Origin: Saussurea involucrata
Lineage: Eukaryota > Streptophyta > Magnoliopsida > Asterales > Asteraceae
Assembly: GCA_033807775.1 (NCBI GenBank)
Contig: CM066325.1
Coordinates: 22,191,301-22,255,300, forward strand
Length of the DNA: 64,000 nt
Direction of reading: 5' to 3'
The translations under genes were made by a program, and so were the position numbers. The notes under the pieces were generated by a model. It had not been told where the DNA came from and searched no databases. It saw only the letters and a list, made by a program, of their open reading frames with translations. Positions 12,001 to 23,400 of the stretch are shown piece after piece (the first letter of the stretch is position 1; the number at the start of each line of letters is the position of its first letter).

Positions 12001-13857
12001 TGCCAGTGCTTTTGGACCTCTAAAGGCCTACCATTTTGAGGCTAATGCAGATCTTGACAATCCATATGCCTTCGTTGAGGTTTAAAACTATCATTATTCT
12101 ATTTGTATTTATGGATAGCTCTTAATTCATAGTTTGTCAATTTTGATTATCATAAAACTACAATATAAAGGGAAAGAAAAGTATTTGTGGATCATATGGA
12201 TGTCTTCTTCAACATTAGTAATATTCTTTCCTAGAAAAGTGGAATGGCATACACTTTTCATTCTGCGTGCTCTGAAAAAATAGATCTATTTGTAAGAACA
12301 ATCAACAGAAATGCCTTACATTCCTGCTTATTGATCTGACATTGTCATGTAAGTATTGCAACAGTGCTAAAACTGTTGATGATTACTTGGGGGTATAACT
12401 GGAAACATTTAGAACATAAGATTCTTATTCCTATGTTTTTAGTTGTTATGCAACACGTTCCGTGGGAACAATTATATGGCAGGAGGGCAGAATGAATAGA
12501 TATATATTTTCAGCTTTTTCATTTCAATGTTGGTATTTAAAGCTCATCTGTATCATCATATCCTTTTATCTTTATTTAATCATATGTATTGTTCTGCAGT
12601 ATGCTGATCAATCTGTTACTGTCAAAGCATGTGTGGGTCTAAATGGTATGAAGTTGGGTGGGCATGTCCTGACTGTAACTCAAGCAACTCCAGATGCTTC
12701 ATCGATGGTACACACTCACTCTCTTGAGAAAAGAAATTGGGTCAACTTCTTTACTTTATCAGAAGTTAAGATTTTTTTATTAATTAACCTTAACATCATC
12801 AGGAAAACCATGGCGACCGACCTTTCTATGGAACTCCAGAGCATGCACGACCACTTCTTGAAAAACCGACACAAGTTCTCAAGCTCAGTAATGTGGTATG
12901 GTTTTCCAAGTTAAATGTAAAAAATTATTTTAGCTCTTTCTGTTGTCGTTTATTCTAAACACTTATTATTCTGACATACTTGTTCTTCTTGCCTGCATAG
13001 CTGGACCCACACAGCCTATCGTCACTCTCTGAACCGGATTTGGAAGAAATACTAGAAGATGTACGACTAGAGTGTAGCAGGTCTGACCCGATAACACCCT
13101 CTTTCTTTTACTTGTTAAATGCCTACATGCCATATGCAGAGGGAAAAAATAGGAAGATGGATTAGGTTTAAGTTTCCTTTATGATATTGTTATCTTACAT
13201 AATATGTTGTCCGAATGATTTTGTAGGTTTGGCATGGTCAAGTCGATTAACGTCATTAAGCAAACCGACAATCCCACAAGCTCAGATACAGTTAAAGTTG
13301 CTGAAGAAATCGGTTCAGTGGCTGATTTAGTAACTGATGACCAATCCAGAGAAAGAGGATCAGAGCCTTCAGGCAGTGAAAAAGATGAAGAAATCAAAGA
13401 ATCTGCAGATGGAAACAAGTGTCATGAAGATAAACCTGAAGAAGTTAATAGCATCAATGGTGATAACCATGAGAACAAGATTGTGAAAGATGAAACATCT
13501 GATACAACCATGGTTGATAGTGTTTTAGAAAACCAGAATTTGGAGGAGAACGCAAACCAGATAAGCTCTGCAATCGATCAAATGGAGTTGAATGATTGTA
13601 AGGGTAGTGATGATTTTGGGTCCGAAAGCAAACCGTTGAAAGTGGAGATGGTTTCGTCTGAATCACGTAATACGACGAGAGATGAGTTGTTTGATCTAAA
13701 CGAGGCTTTTGAGGCTGGTTGTGTGTTGGTGGAGTACAAAAGAACGGAAGCTTCTTCCATGGCTGCACATTGTTTACATGGCCGAATTTTTGATGGAAGA
13801 ACGGTGAGCGTGGGATTTGTTGCACACGATGTCTACTGTGCCAGGTTTCGTAAATGA
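6014..13857 (+). CDS. U2AF65-like RNA-binding protein with three RRMs, nine coding exons
   Basis: Predicted nuclear pre-mRNA splicing factor related to the large U2AF subunit and to plant RRM proteins of the At2g33435 type (from memory of the family). Exons: 6014-7411, 7516-7653, 11477-11548, 11869-11910, 11990-12079, 12600-12707, 12803-12895, 13001-13080, 13227-13857; all junctions are GT-AG and in phase, giving 883 aa. Residues 1-420 are charged and Arg/Ser/Lys/Glu-rich, like an RS region. RRM1 is about 427-507 (RNP2 IYVENL, RNP1 GQALVEFL), RRM2 about 537-612 (IFIGGI, NPYAFVEY). The C-terminal RRM, about 640-883, looks like a UHM with the R-X-F motif (GRIF), but a loop of about 140 acidic residues interrupts it. 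No stop or frameshift seen. Confidence 0.9.
8328..8491 (+). mobile_element. tRNA-derived SINE with target-site duplications
   Basis: The head has an RNA polymerase III A box (TAGCGCAGTGG, about 8338) and a B box (GGTTCGATCCC, about 8391), spaced somewhat wider than in a tRNA. An A-rich tail is at 8484-8491. The 13 bp direct repeat AAGTATTAAGTAA flanks it at 8315-8327 and 8492-8504. Perfect flanking repeats and an intact promoter indicate a fairly recent insertion in the sense orientation within the host intron. It would depend on a LINE for movement. Confidence 0.88.
10805..10993. mobile_element. degenerate MITE-like element
   Basis: Begins 'gggggttgtttgttta' and ends 'gccaaacaatctccc', an imperfect inverted pair, with repeated 'cctcttaatggttc' and 'aaccattcagc' words inside. 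Such words occur in plant hAT-type MITEs. No clear 8 bp target duplication was found, so the limits are approximate. Confidence 0.35.
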
Positions 13858-14143
13858 GTTCATTGTCTAAGAAACGTCAAACACGGAACATCTTGATGTG
13901 TAACGTTTTTTAACGTGATGACTACTTCGAGCTCCTTTTGAAGAAAGTCAAATGGTCGAGATGAAAACATGACTTTTTGTATTGTTGATTGGATCTTCTT
14001 GTTCATTTTACATGTCTGATCTTGTAGCGAATGACGACGACATATGTGTAACCTTGGTTTTATAGGGAATATGTCATTTGGGTGTATGACTTTACGATTA
14101 AGAGCCATTTATCAACCCAAATTGGGTAAACAAAATCGCATAT
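13858..14143 (+). other. 3' UTR and downstream flank of the RRM gene
   Basis: Probable 3' untranslated region of the RRM gene followed by unique sequence. No ORF of note. Confidence 0.5.
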
Positions 14144-14429
14144 GGGGTTGTTTACCAGCACAAACTGGGTATGTGTTCAGTTGTTCACCAGGTAAGAGCC
14201 ACCATCCTCACTTAGCGGGTAAGATTTCCGGTCTTCAAAGTAGTAGCATGATACGAGTCTTTTATCTGTTAAAAGCTAACCAAGTAAGGGTCGCCACCTT
14301 CACTTACCGGGTAAGATTGTGAGTTAGTAAAATGGCATGGTTAGATTGCTTGTAAAGACCATCTCTTACCAAAGACAATAGGTCTTCAATTAACCGGTAA
14401 GAGACGGTAATTGTTTAGTAAACAACCCG
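14144..14429. mobile_element. MITE with GGGTTGTTTAC terminal inverted repeats
   Basis: GGGGTTGTTTAC at 14144 is matched in inverted orientation by GTAAACAACCC at 14418-14428. Inside are several 'taccgggtaaga' and 'cttaccggg' words, shared with the next MITE at 14919-15253. No clear target duplication. The family is undecided. Confidence 0.55.
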
Positions 14430-14918
14430 TAAGTGAAACTTTTGACTCTTACCAAGAGAATATACATCTTGGTGAGGGAGATTTTCGGTCAAAGGGTGTG
14501 AGTAAACAACATTATTATGATATTATGGGCCAGGGTGCCACAGTATTCAGCGAAAAGGGTAAGACGTCATTTTCTGTAGCGTCCCCGCTGTATCGGTCAC
14601 ATAGGTATTATGCATGAGGTAAATCGTGTGCGGTGTGTTCCAGACCTCTTACTTATTCTGCAAGGATGTCCATCTTCTTACCAGGCTATGCTATATTAAT
14701 CTTTATGTTAATCTTCTCATAGAAACGAATTTCATTTGAATTGACATTCCCCTTCCTAGTGTCTCTAAAAAAACAAAAAATTGTAGGCTTATATTTGTTG
14801 GTAATATATCCATTTGTATTATGGGTTACATCAATCTTTAATTGAAACTATGTTATCTTTTGTTTTATTATGCGTATATATTCAGTTTGACTGGTAGTTA
14901 TCGTACATCAATACTTTA

Positions 14919-15253
14919 GGGGCCGTTTACAGAACGCTTATCTGGGTAAGTGCTTACCAAGTCACATTAGTTTACCGGATGAATATGGCAAGGACTAAGA
15001 ATCTTACCCGGTAAGAGCGGAAGCAAGGACCGAGAGTCGAAACCAAGGGCCGAGAGTCTTACCCGGTAAGTGAGTGCGACGAGTCTTACCCGGTAAGTGA
15101 GTGCGACGACTCTTACCACGGTTAGCGCTTACCAGCTAAATTGTTGCATACGAAACCATATTGGTGGCCTAAAATCTTACCCGGGAAGTAAGTGACAGTG
15201 TTGAATTTTACCGGTAAGCACTTACCTGGATAAGTGATTAGGTAAACGGCCCC
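14919..15253. mobile_element. MITE with long GGGGCCGTTTAC inverted repeats
   Basis: About 40 bp at each end are inverted copies: GGGGCCGTTTACAGAACG at the left against a right end that finishes GTAAACGGCCCC. The interior repeats the near-palindromic word CTTACCCGGTAAG and contains a short tandem duplication (about 15058-15110). Flanks are TTA on the left and TTG on the right, which could be a decayed 3 bp Harbinger/Tourist target duplication. Confidence 0.75.
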
Positions 15254-16339
15254 TTGGTGATAACGGTCCATTGGAAAAAGAGGCAAGTTTGGTGGTACAT
15301 TTTCTTTCTCAAATGAATGCATCATAAAGCGATTGACAAGAAATCCAAAATTCCATGTTTCCATTATGATTTAGTGCCATCATCATCACGCCTTTTTATA
15401 AAATCATGTTTTTTTACCTTTCGAGACTCGGTGAGAGCCTTCAGCTCGATTCAGACTAGAAGTGGGCATAATCGGCTACCTGGCTAAATTTTATGGTATC
15501 GGAGCCGCCTACATTGGTTTTCTATATTTTGGAACCGCAATGTCATTTTTTTATATATTTTTTAACAATTTATACAATAAAAATTGTAATTTTAAGTCCA
15601 CTAAAAACTATAAAGTATCAACATAAAGTAATAAATAAACAAATGGTGAAAACTAATCCGATAAAAACTAATTATAACTAATTAGAAACTCTTGAGTATT
15701 GAGTCTTGACATCAACAAAACGACTTTCATAACAATTCACGTCTTTACGTTAACACCTCAAATAAAACACTTGGATGAAAACGAATAAAACACCTAACAA
15801 AACTAATACCACATCATTAAATATTTAAATATAATACATATATAAATATTTTTTATTAAAAAATAGCGGGTACCCGTCGTTTCGGTTCTGGGTACCCACC
15901 GGGACCGGGTACCAAAAGCAACCTATTATCAAAACAACCTATTAATCTAATTCTGACAACTATGATTAGATTAAATTGGTTGTCTAGGCCATTCATCCAA
16001 AAGCATCATCGCATTAGCTAACTTCTCCACTTAGCACCAAAAAGTTGAATACCAAAACACTCGTCCCTCTTTCCGTTACTTCCCCGAGCTCGTACATGGT
16101 AAGAAAATTTAATTTGAAACGATTAGGCTTACGGCTAGTGAGAACATCCATTTTCAAATTAAAAGTTTAGCAGCTTTGGAAACCCAAGTAATCAAAACAT
16201 ATAAACAAACCTGGTTTGCCATCATTCTTACCGTACGTCTACACATTTTACCATGACGGGAACATATCCGATTCCATGAGTATGACTAACATTTAGGAAG
16301 TTATATCATCACATTCGAGAGCATACTACGAATCATTAC
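15254..16339. other. intergenic DNA with transposon-like fragments
   Basis: AT-rich sequence. Near 15460-15520 ('agtgggcataatcggctacc') and 15868-15912 ('gggtacccgtcg', 'gggtacccaccgg') it has words seen at ends of decayed plant transposons. No gene or complete element could be defined. Confidence 0.3.
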
Positions 16340-16358
16340 AGATTCTAGATCATCGCTC

Positions 16359-16545
16359 ATGTCCAAGAAATTACAATTTACTTTATGCCTATTTCTTGAA
16401 GTGAAAGTAGAGATTACAAATTACTTTATGTCTATCTCTTACCTTCCCATAGAAATCAGGAATTACAATTTACTTTATGCCTATTCCAAGATTTCTACTC
16501 ACAATACGAAATGGGAATTACAAGTTACTTTATGCCTATTCCACG
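16359..16545. repeat. imperfect tandem repeat with 'attacaatttactttatgcc' core
   Basis: Four diverged copies of a core reading 'attacaatttactttatgcc' with variable spacers of about 35-55 bp between them (starts near 16369, 16413, 16462 and 16516). No gene function is apparent. Confidence 0.6.
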
Positions 16546-16679
16546 TTACAATACTACCAGTGTCTATGGATCCATTACACTTACTAGCGTATATGCATAA
16601 CAACATATCACGCCACATCTCGTATCTTATTCTTAATTCTAAGAATACTAGATAACCTATCGTATCCTTATCCTCAAAT

Positions 16680-16780
16680 GTCCCCCCTTCGGCGACTTAG
16701 CACGGAAGTTCCGCTACCCGATTAGCGGATGGGGTCAAGAGGCAACGCCCTTGCAGGGTCTGGGGGCAGCGCCCCCATAA
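16680..16780. repeat. LTR-like fragment with a GC-rich hairpin
   Basis: Contains 'gggggcagcgccccc', a near-perfect inverted repeat, just after 'gcagggtctg'. This style is frequent within LTRs of plant retrotransposons. Element limits could not be fixed, so this is only a fragment call. Confidence 0.35.
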
Positions 16781-16824
16781 TTTTTTTAGAAATGCTTAAC
16801 CAGATAATGCATTCGAAAACTATG

Positions 16825-16994
16825 TCCGGATCACAACCCAATTCCGGATTCCAACTAAATTCTGGATCCCAACTCATTTCCGGATCCCAACTAAATTCCG
16901 GATCCCAACTCAATTCCGGATCACAACTCAATTCCGGATCCCAACTAAATTCCGGATCCCAACTAAATTTTGGATCACAACTCAATTCCGAATC
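16825..16994. repeat. 18 bp tandem repeat (about nine copies)
   Basis: Consensus TCCGGATCCCAACTAAAT, with variants (tcacaactcaat) between copies. Because 18 is a multiple of three, the array stays open in several frames on both strands and encodes repeats such as SGSQLN or WDPEFS. I see no start context or flanking domain to support a real protein. Confidence 0.85.
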
Positions 16995-17548
16995 TCATAT
17001 CGGGACTTACCGAATCCGGATCTCATATCGGGACTTACCGAATACGGATCTCATACCGGATCTCACCTAATCCGGAACCCATACCGGATCCAAATTGAAA
17101 CCGGAACTAGACACCGGGACTTCGATACTGGGAATTCGATATGCACGTCAAATTTGCTCTAAAAACTCATCTAAGTTCAATTTCTTGATCGATTTTGTTT
17201 CAATACATATTTACCAAATCATTTAAATAGTTTGCTACCAGTTATCTTATTCAATTTCAACTCAAATCATTTAGAAGAAGAGATGAACTCACCTGTATGA
17301 AGTTGACCCACTTTCTTCTGCAATAATCCAAACTCAAACCTGAATTCAAGGTTTATAACCAATCCAGAAACCAAACTTTACTTAGACTATTAACTAATCA
17401 GATGGGTTTTAAAAAGGGTTCACCATTCTTACCAAAATTTCAGATTGCTTTTCTTCTTTCTCTTTCTCTCTGTTCTTGCTCTTGACCGACTCCAAAATCA
17501 GAATGTTGAGATATTTTCTCAATTTCATTTTAGTCATCTTAAGTATAT

Positions 17549-17873
17549 GAGTAAATTACGTTTTTTGTCCCTGTGGTTTGCTAAAAATTGCGGATTTCAT
17601 CCTTGTGGTTTTGAAATTTCCGTTTTCATCCCTATGGTTTGTAATTCATTTATATTTTAGTCCCTGAGACAATAATACTACCTTTAAGCATAAAGGACTA
17701 AAATAGAAATGAATTGAAAACCATAGGAATGGAAATAACAATAAAATTTAAAACATAAGGAAAAAATAAGTGATAAATTATAAACCATAAGGATGAAATC
17801 CGCAATTTCAAAACCATAAGGTTGAAAATAGAAATTTTCAACAAACCACAGGGACTAAAAATGTAATTTACTC
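17549..17873. mobile_element. Mutator-type foldback MITE with 9 bp target duplication
   Basis: Both halves are long inverted copies built of 'gtccctgtggttt' and 'cggatttcatcc' words; the ends read GAGTAAATTAC and GTAATTTACTC. The direct repeat TAAGTATAT flanks it at 17540-17548 and 17874-17882. A 9 bp duplication is the mark of Mutator-like elements. It has no coding capacity and would form a strong hairpin if transcribed. Confidence 0.88.
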
Positions 17874-17882
17874 TAAGTATAT

Positions 17883-18595
17883 CCCAACTTTCAAGAATGA
17901 CCAAACACACCCTCAAGTTCCAATTTTTCATAATTAGCTTCAACTTTGGTCACTTGAATTTTCAACCCTTTGAGTTATATAATTGTAAAGTTGCCCGAAT
18001 CTTAAACTAAATTACAATTAGACTCCATTCATATTAAATAATAAATAATGGAAATTCGAGGTTTTACAGGCTAACCAATGGGAGAAATTGGATGTTGTTT
18101 AGAAAATTATGATATGATATCCAATAATTTAAATAATACAATATGTTTTCAATTAAAAAAGAATGGTGTTTGAGATAATACTTAAACATGTTTTTTGGGC
18201 CACTTCTATTTGGCATTGTTTGGCAAAAAAAAACTAGTTTTTTTCTGGATACATGTGTGTATTACCAAAAGCTAGCTTTTTGAAACGCTACTTGAATTAG
18301 TTTTTCAGTAGCTTTTTGTGAATATTCCAATATTACTCTCATTAATATTACTTATTATAAATAAATATTATTTTTTTAAATTTAATTATTATTAATTAAT
18401 TAATATCAACTGAAAATTATTAAATTAAAATTTAATTATACATTGATATTAGTTTTTAATTATTTAAAGTTATTGCTAATCATATAAAAAAAATTATATA
18501 TTTTTTAATATTAATCAATATTTTTTAATTATCAATTAAATTAATTGTTATTTGATTATTTTTTTTCATATTATATGTAACGATTATTTAAAATC
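17883..18595. other. AT-rich intergenic DNA
   Basis: Very AT-rich, particularly 18340-18580, with no ORF of note. The fragment around 18205-18310 has 'ggcattgtttggca' and 'agctagctttttg', words typical of plant hAT-type MITE ends, but no complete element could be defined. Confidence 0.4.
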
Positions 18596-19117
18596 TGTTA
18601 GTCCCAGATGGCTATAACAAGTATTGTAGAAGGGGAGGTTGAATACAATACTCAAAATTTTCACAATTTTAATTTTATTATTGAAAAACTTTCAACAAGA
18701 ATTACACATAGAAACTTAAGACTGTTGCGGAAAAGAACAGATAAACTATTCTAACAATCTTACACAAAGTATACTAACAAAACAACTAAGAACACTTAGA
18801 ACAAAGCTATCAAGTTTTGAGCAATATGGAGATTTCTTGCACTAAGAGAGATGCCCAGAAAGCGTAGAATATCTTAGAGCACACAGTAATCTTTAAGTCT
18901 CTCAAGATGTGTTCTGCATGGAGAGGTCTTCATCTTTATATAGTGCCAAGAGTATGTGTAGCATAGGACACTTGTCACTTTGTCATTGGAAGGATAGGTT
19001 TGGCTCTCAAAAGTTGAAATGTCATTTCCTATTATGCTATAAAGGTTTGATGAAGACACTTTCTAAGAATGGGAAAAAGGACAAAAGAACATTTTTCTTC
19101 CATACCCAGACATTCTA
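18596..19117 (-). mobile_element. element E: left LTR, outer part
   Basis: Starts TGTTAGTCCCAGATGGCT, the same LTR end as in element F but with an extra 'ata' after GGCT. The LTR is interrupted at 19117 by element F and resumes at 31580. The matching right LTR starts at 63181 and leaves the window. The placement of the polypurine tract at the left LTR shows that E lies on the minus strand, so this is its 3' LTR. Confidence 0.85.
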
Positions 19118-20154
19118 TGTTAGTCCCAGATGGCTTAACAAGTATTGTAGAAGGGGGGGTTGAATACAATACACAAAAATTTCACAATTTTAATTCTTAT
19201 ATTTGAAAAACTTTCAAAAGAATTACACACAGAAAACTTAAGATTGTTGAGGAAAAGAACAGATAAACTATTCTAACAATCTTACACAAAGTATACAACA
19301 AAACAACTAAGAACACTAAGAGCAAAGCTATTGAGTTTTAAGGCTTAAAAGAAGGTTTCTTGCACTGAGAGAATTTCTTGAAAGCGTGAGAATTGCATGA
19401 AGAGCACTTCTCCTTTTATAGTGCCAAGGAGTGCCCAAGCATTAAATGCTTGGGACACTTGTCATCTTCACATATGCTGATAATGTTGACTTCAGGAGAA
19501 CTGTGAAGTCCTTGTCACTTTTCACTAGGTGCAGACAGAGTAGCTTGAGCAGATAATAGGGACCTTAACTGAAAGTGGATAAAGAGACAAACTGTCACTT
19601 TTCTCTGCTGGAGGATATTGTCCCATAATAAATGATCTTCTGTCTTGAGCCTTTAGCACCGAAGTGGTTTCCACCGAGATTGAGAAATCTTCAGTGGAAA
19701 GAAGACTAGTCCACCGAAATTGCAAGCATGTTTCGGTGGTGAGAGGACCACCGAAATTACAAGTGTATTTCGGTGGTGAGAGGACCACCGAAATTACAAG
19801 TATATTTCGGTGGTGAGAGGAGCACCGAAAGGGTCATCGGTGGTGGATGGGGCCACCGAATTTGTCCAAGCACTTCGGTGGAAGAAGGCCACCGAAAATG
19901 TCCTATAAATTCGGTGGAGAGAAGGCCACCGAAATGTCAAGGAATTTCGGTGGTGATGACTTGTTTGAATGTTGCCGAAAGTCTTCTATTTTCCACAAGT
20001 AGAGAGTCTTCAAGCTTGGTTTCGGTTGATCTTCGACTTCACCGAACATTTGATATCTTGTACAAGTCATTCAAAGAACTGAACTAAAATATTCTAAGTA
20101 GGAGTTTTAGGGAAAACATCGGTGAGTCAATTTCAAATCCTTGGTGACCCAACA
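19118..20154 (-). repeat. element F 3' LTR
   Basis: 1,037 bp. By eye it differs from the 5' LTR (30501-31574) by a few substitutions and by lacking one 37 bp tandem unit of the CACCGAA array. Near identity implies a recent insertion. Confidence 0.93.
19655..19970. repeat. CCACCGAA/TTCGGTGG palindrome array in F 3' LTR
   Basis: Successive CCACCGAAAT and ATTTCGGTGG words alternate, each pair separated by 10-20 bp, so the region can fold as a series of hairpins. Palindrome clusters in LTRs are known from maize Sireviruses; the exact word differs here. The same array is in the 5' LTR at about 31040-31390. Confidence 0.9.
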
Positions 20155-20168
20155 ATCTCCCCCTATTT
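20155..20168 (-). promoter_or_regulatory. polypurine tract of element F
   Basis: Minus-strand AAATAGGGGGAGAT directly abuts the 3' LTR; it would prime plus-strand DNA synthesis. The next 280 bp to the extra ORF are non-coding. Confidence 0.85.
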
Positions 20169-20450
20169 GAATTTGAGCTCCTTATCTTAGAATATTCAAG
20201 AGTAAATAAAAGTAAGTGCGTTTTTGACCCTTTTTACTCTTTTGGGTTCTTTTCACATAGACCATTCTTTTTGTTCTTTTTGATCTTTTTCTTTTGTATG
20301 CGTATGTATACTATGTACAGTATTTACAGGTAACGAAAGATAAAGTATGTACAGAAATAAAATTCAAATAGAGATACTTGCATTAAGATAAGTTCTCGTA
20401 CAATTTACAAAATGAGAAACTAACTTTTACAAGTACCAGATGGAGAGAAC

Positions 20451-23400
20451 TTACTTCTTTGAGGTTTTGCGGCGCTTGATTTCATCCAGTAAGTTTCTAT
20501 AGAACGGTTGAGCTTCGGGGATGTTCGGAAAGAGGTTGTGAATGCCTTCCAGAAATATAGTATCGGCGATGGACATCTGGGCAAATCTGAAGAATGCCCG
20601 ACGACCGAGACCGTCGTTAAAGAACAATCCTGGTATTGGTGAGAGGCTTAAGGTTGTGGTAGGATAGGGAACAGAAGTGGGAATGGTAAGGTTAAGATTG
20701 TTTACATTCGGGATTTTACCTTCTCTTGCCATTTCCTTGAAGACTGAGTCAGGAGGATTTTTGACTTTGGGGAGGATGATCTTCTCTTTCAGAGACAGCA
20801 GTTTGGCTCTTTCTTCGGTGGAGAGGGTGATGTTATGTTTTCTTTTGATCTCCTTCATCTTATTCATTAGACCATCAATGTATTTGACAAAGATGTCTTT
20901 CTTTGGATTTGGACTCCTGACAAGATGTTGAGTGATTTCATACCATTCCGAGAGACCGAAGAGTTGGAGATGGCTTTCTTTCACACTCTTCATAGAACCA
21001 TCTTCCCAGTTAATAATCAATCTGATGTCTTGAGGGTTTGCCTTGGAGGTGGCAATCTTTACTGAAGAAATTTGTGACCTATAGCTTCGGTGGTGCATGG
21101 TCTTTTTGTACCAACTAATTTCTTCATTCTTTTGTTGTTCCAAGGCACTGAGCACCGATTTCTGTGTTTGGATGGCATCGGTGGACTTGACTTTTGTAGC
21201 TTCTTCTGCGGCAGCTTTGAGAGACAGATCTCTGGATTTGTCTAAGTCGATTTGAGCTATTCTTGCTTCCTCAATTTCTTGAGCAGAGAGGCCAAGTTCG
21301 GTGGTGATAGGTTGAGAAGCAGGCTTGAGTTTGAGAGTTTCAGCGTCCTTCGGTCGAGCCCCATATCTTGCCAGATCCTTTTTCTTCTTTGCTTCTCTGG
21401 CCAATTCTTCGGCCGAAAGAGTTCTTTTTCCTTTGTCTTCGGGAGCTTTGCTGGACTGCTCCCCCTCAACTGATGCATTAAGGTCAAGAGCTTCGGTGGA
21501 GCCAGTATGGGTCGGTGAGAGTGAGACATGTTTCGGTGGAGAAGAGGGTTTCGGTGAAGAGGTAGAGAGTTTCGGTGGTGAGGATTTCGGTGGAGAGGAG
21601 GATTTCGGTGAAGAGGTAGAGAGTTTCGGTGGTGAGGATTTCGGTGGAGAGGAGGATTTCGGTGAAGAGGGTTTCGGTGGAGGCTGGTTACTGGAAAGTT
21701 TCTTGATGGATGGAAGTTTCGGTGGAGCCGTGGTTTTCTCCCCCTCAGGAACAGCCGGTAACTTGAAACCCAACTCATAGAAGGCCTTATCAAACTTGGA
21801 GTGTAGGAAGGCCAGACTCGTTTCGGTGGTATGGGGAACCAAGGCAAAGTCACCGAGATCCATTTCCCACTGGGAACGTTCAGGACTGGGTGAGTCGGTG
21901 GAAGGTTTGGAGAGGGACTCCACTGTGGTAGAAAGGGTAGATAATTTTTCTTGAATGGGGCGTAGGGCTTCGGTGATGGCATCAAGAAGAAGATGCGGTA
22001 GCTGAGACTCGAGGTTAGAGATGCGGGAATTGGCTTGGGAGATTAAGGTGATGGTAGATTTAAGAAAGGTAGAGGTGCGGTCGATGTGCGGGGAAGTTTG
22101 GCCACCGATTTCGGGGAACGAACAGTGCCATCGAAGGGGATCCGCTTCGGGAAGAGGATGTCGTAAGTGAGGCGCGAGTGCGTCGGTGTAGAGGGTTCGG
22201 GGAGGTCGGGGAGGTGAGGGTGTACGTTGTGGAGAGTGTTGCCTCGGCGAGGGAGGCTCGATGGGATGTTCTTCGGGGGACGGGATGGTTCGGGGAGAAC
22301 CAGTGTCCGCTAAAAGAAATGCAAAGAAATCATGTGGGGGTGAAGATTGTGGGGGGGAACCCTGATTGGGTTGTGCAATCTCATCGATCACAAACTGATC
22401 GGGTGAAAGGCTGTGAAGTGAAAAGTCAGAACCCTCGAGAGGAGAGACCTCGAGGTCATCTCCACCACCCAAAGAATCGAGTGGGGAGGTTTGTTTAGGG
22501 TTCTCCAAGTGTACAACTGAGGCCTTTTGAGAGGCAACAGAGGAGATGGTGGGGTTCGAAACGGATACCCTTGGCCCGGAGGGATGAAGTTCAACAACCG
22601 GCGATTTTTGAGAATCGACAGTTGGATTTGTTGGTGGGGCCGATGGTTTCCGGGACCTCTTTGGAAGAGATCCCGAAGGGGAAGATGAGTGCCTCCGCTT
22701 ATGAGAAGGGGTGTGAACCGGGGAAGTCTCCGAGGGATCTCTCGGTGACGTGGTTCGAGAAGCGGGAGCGGAGGTGTCGGTGGCCTTTTGTCGTTTCTTT
22801 TGAGTGCCACCCGACGTCACTCGGGAACGGGGAGAAGGGACCACAACATTTGGAGTGACCTCGGGAATTTCCAGGTGGCGAAACCCGGGAATTTCCGCAT
22901 CACCCCAATGAAGTTCGGGAGATAGAGCGAAGGAAATCATACCTGGGCGTAATGGGCGATCGGTGGCGAGCGGCTTGACGTTGAGGGTTTTGGTGCCCAC
23001 AACGGGAGATGACCATTCATAAGAGAACCGGGGCGAGGAAGAGCGGCGATCGGTTTCCAAAGCTTTGGAAAGCTTGTGTTGTAAGATCATGGAGATGAAG
23101 CGGGGAAAAGCAACGTAACACTTCTTGGGAGTTTTGATGACCTCGACAAGCTCTGAGAAGAAATATTGGGCGAAGTCAACTTTCCTTTGGAAGATGAGGG
23201 CATGAGCGAGTTTGTTGACGTGTGAAGGCGATTGATCATGCCCACTTGTTTTGCGTGAGAGGCAATGGATAACGTGGGCAAAGAAGAAATTCCAAATGCC
23301 TCCCATTTTGCTGCGAAGAAGAGTACCGGGGCCTTTGGAGCTTTTGGAGGAGTCGTCGAGCACATAACCGGTGGTCAGAACAATGTCTTCATGTATGGTG

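Noticed and set aside
16722..17070. ORFs on both strands with SGSQLN or WDPEFS repeats
   Set aside because: They arise from an 18 bp tandem repeat that stays open in several frames; there is no domain, intron or leader evidence.
21257..21985. Arg/His/Pro-rich ORF overlapping the extra ORF of F, and antisense Gly/Glu-rich ORFs there
   Set aside because: Frame shadows of the CACCGAAA coding repeats.
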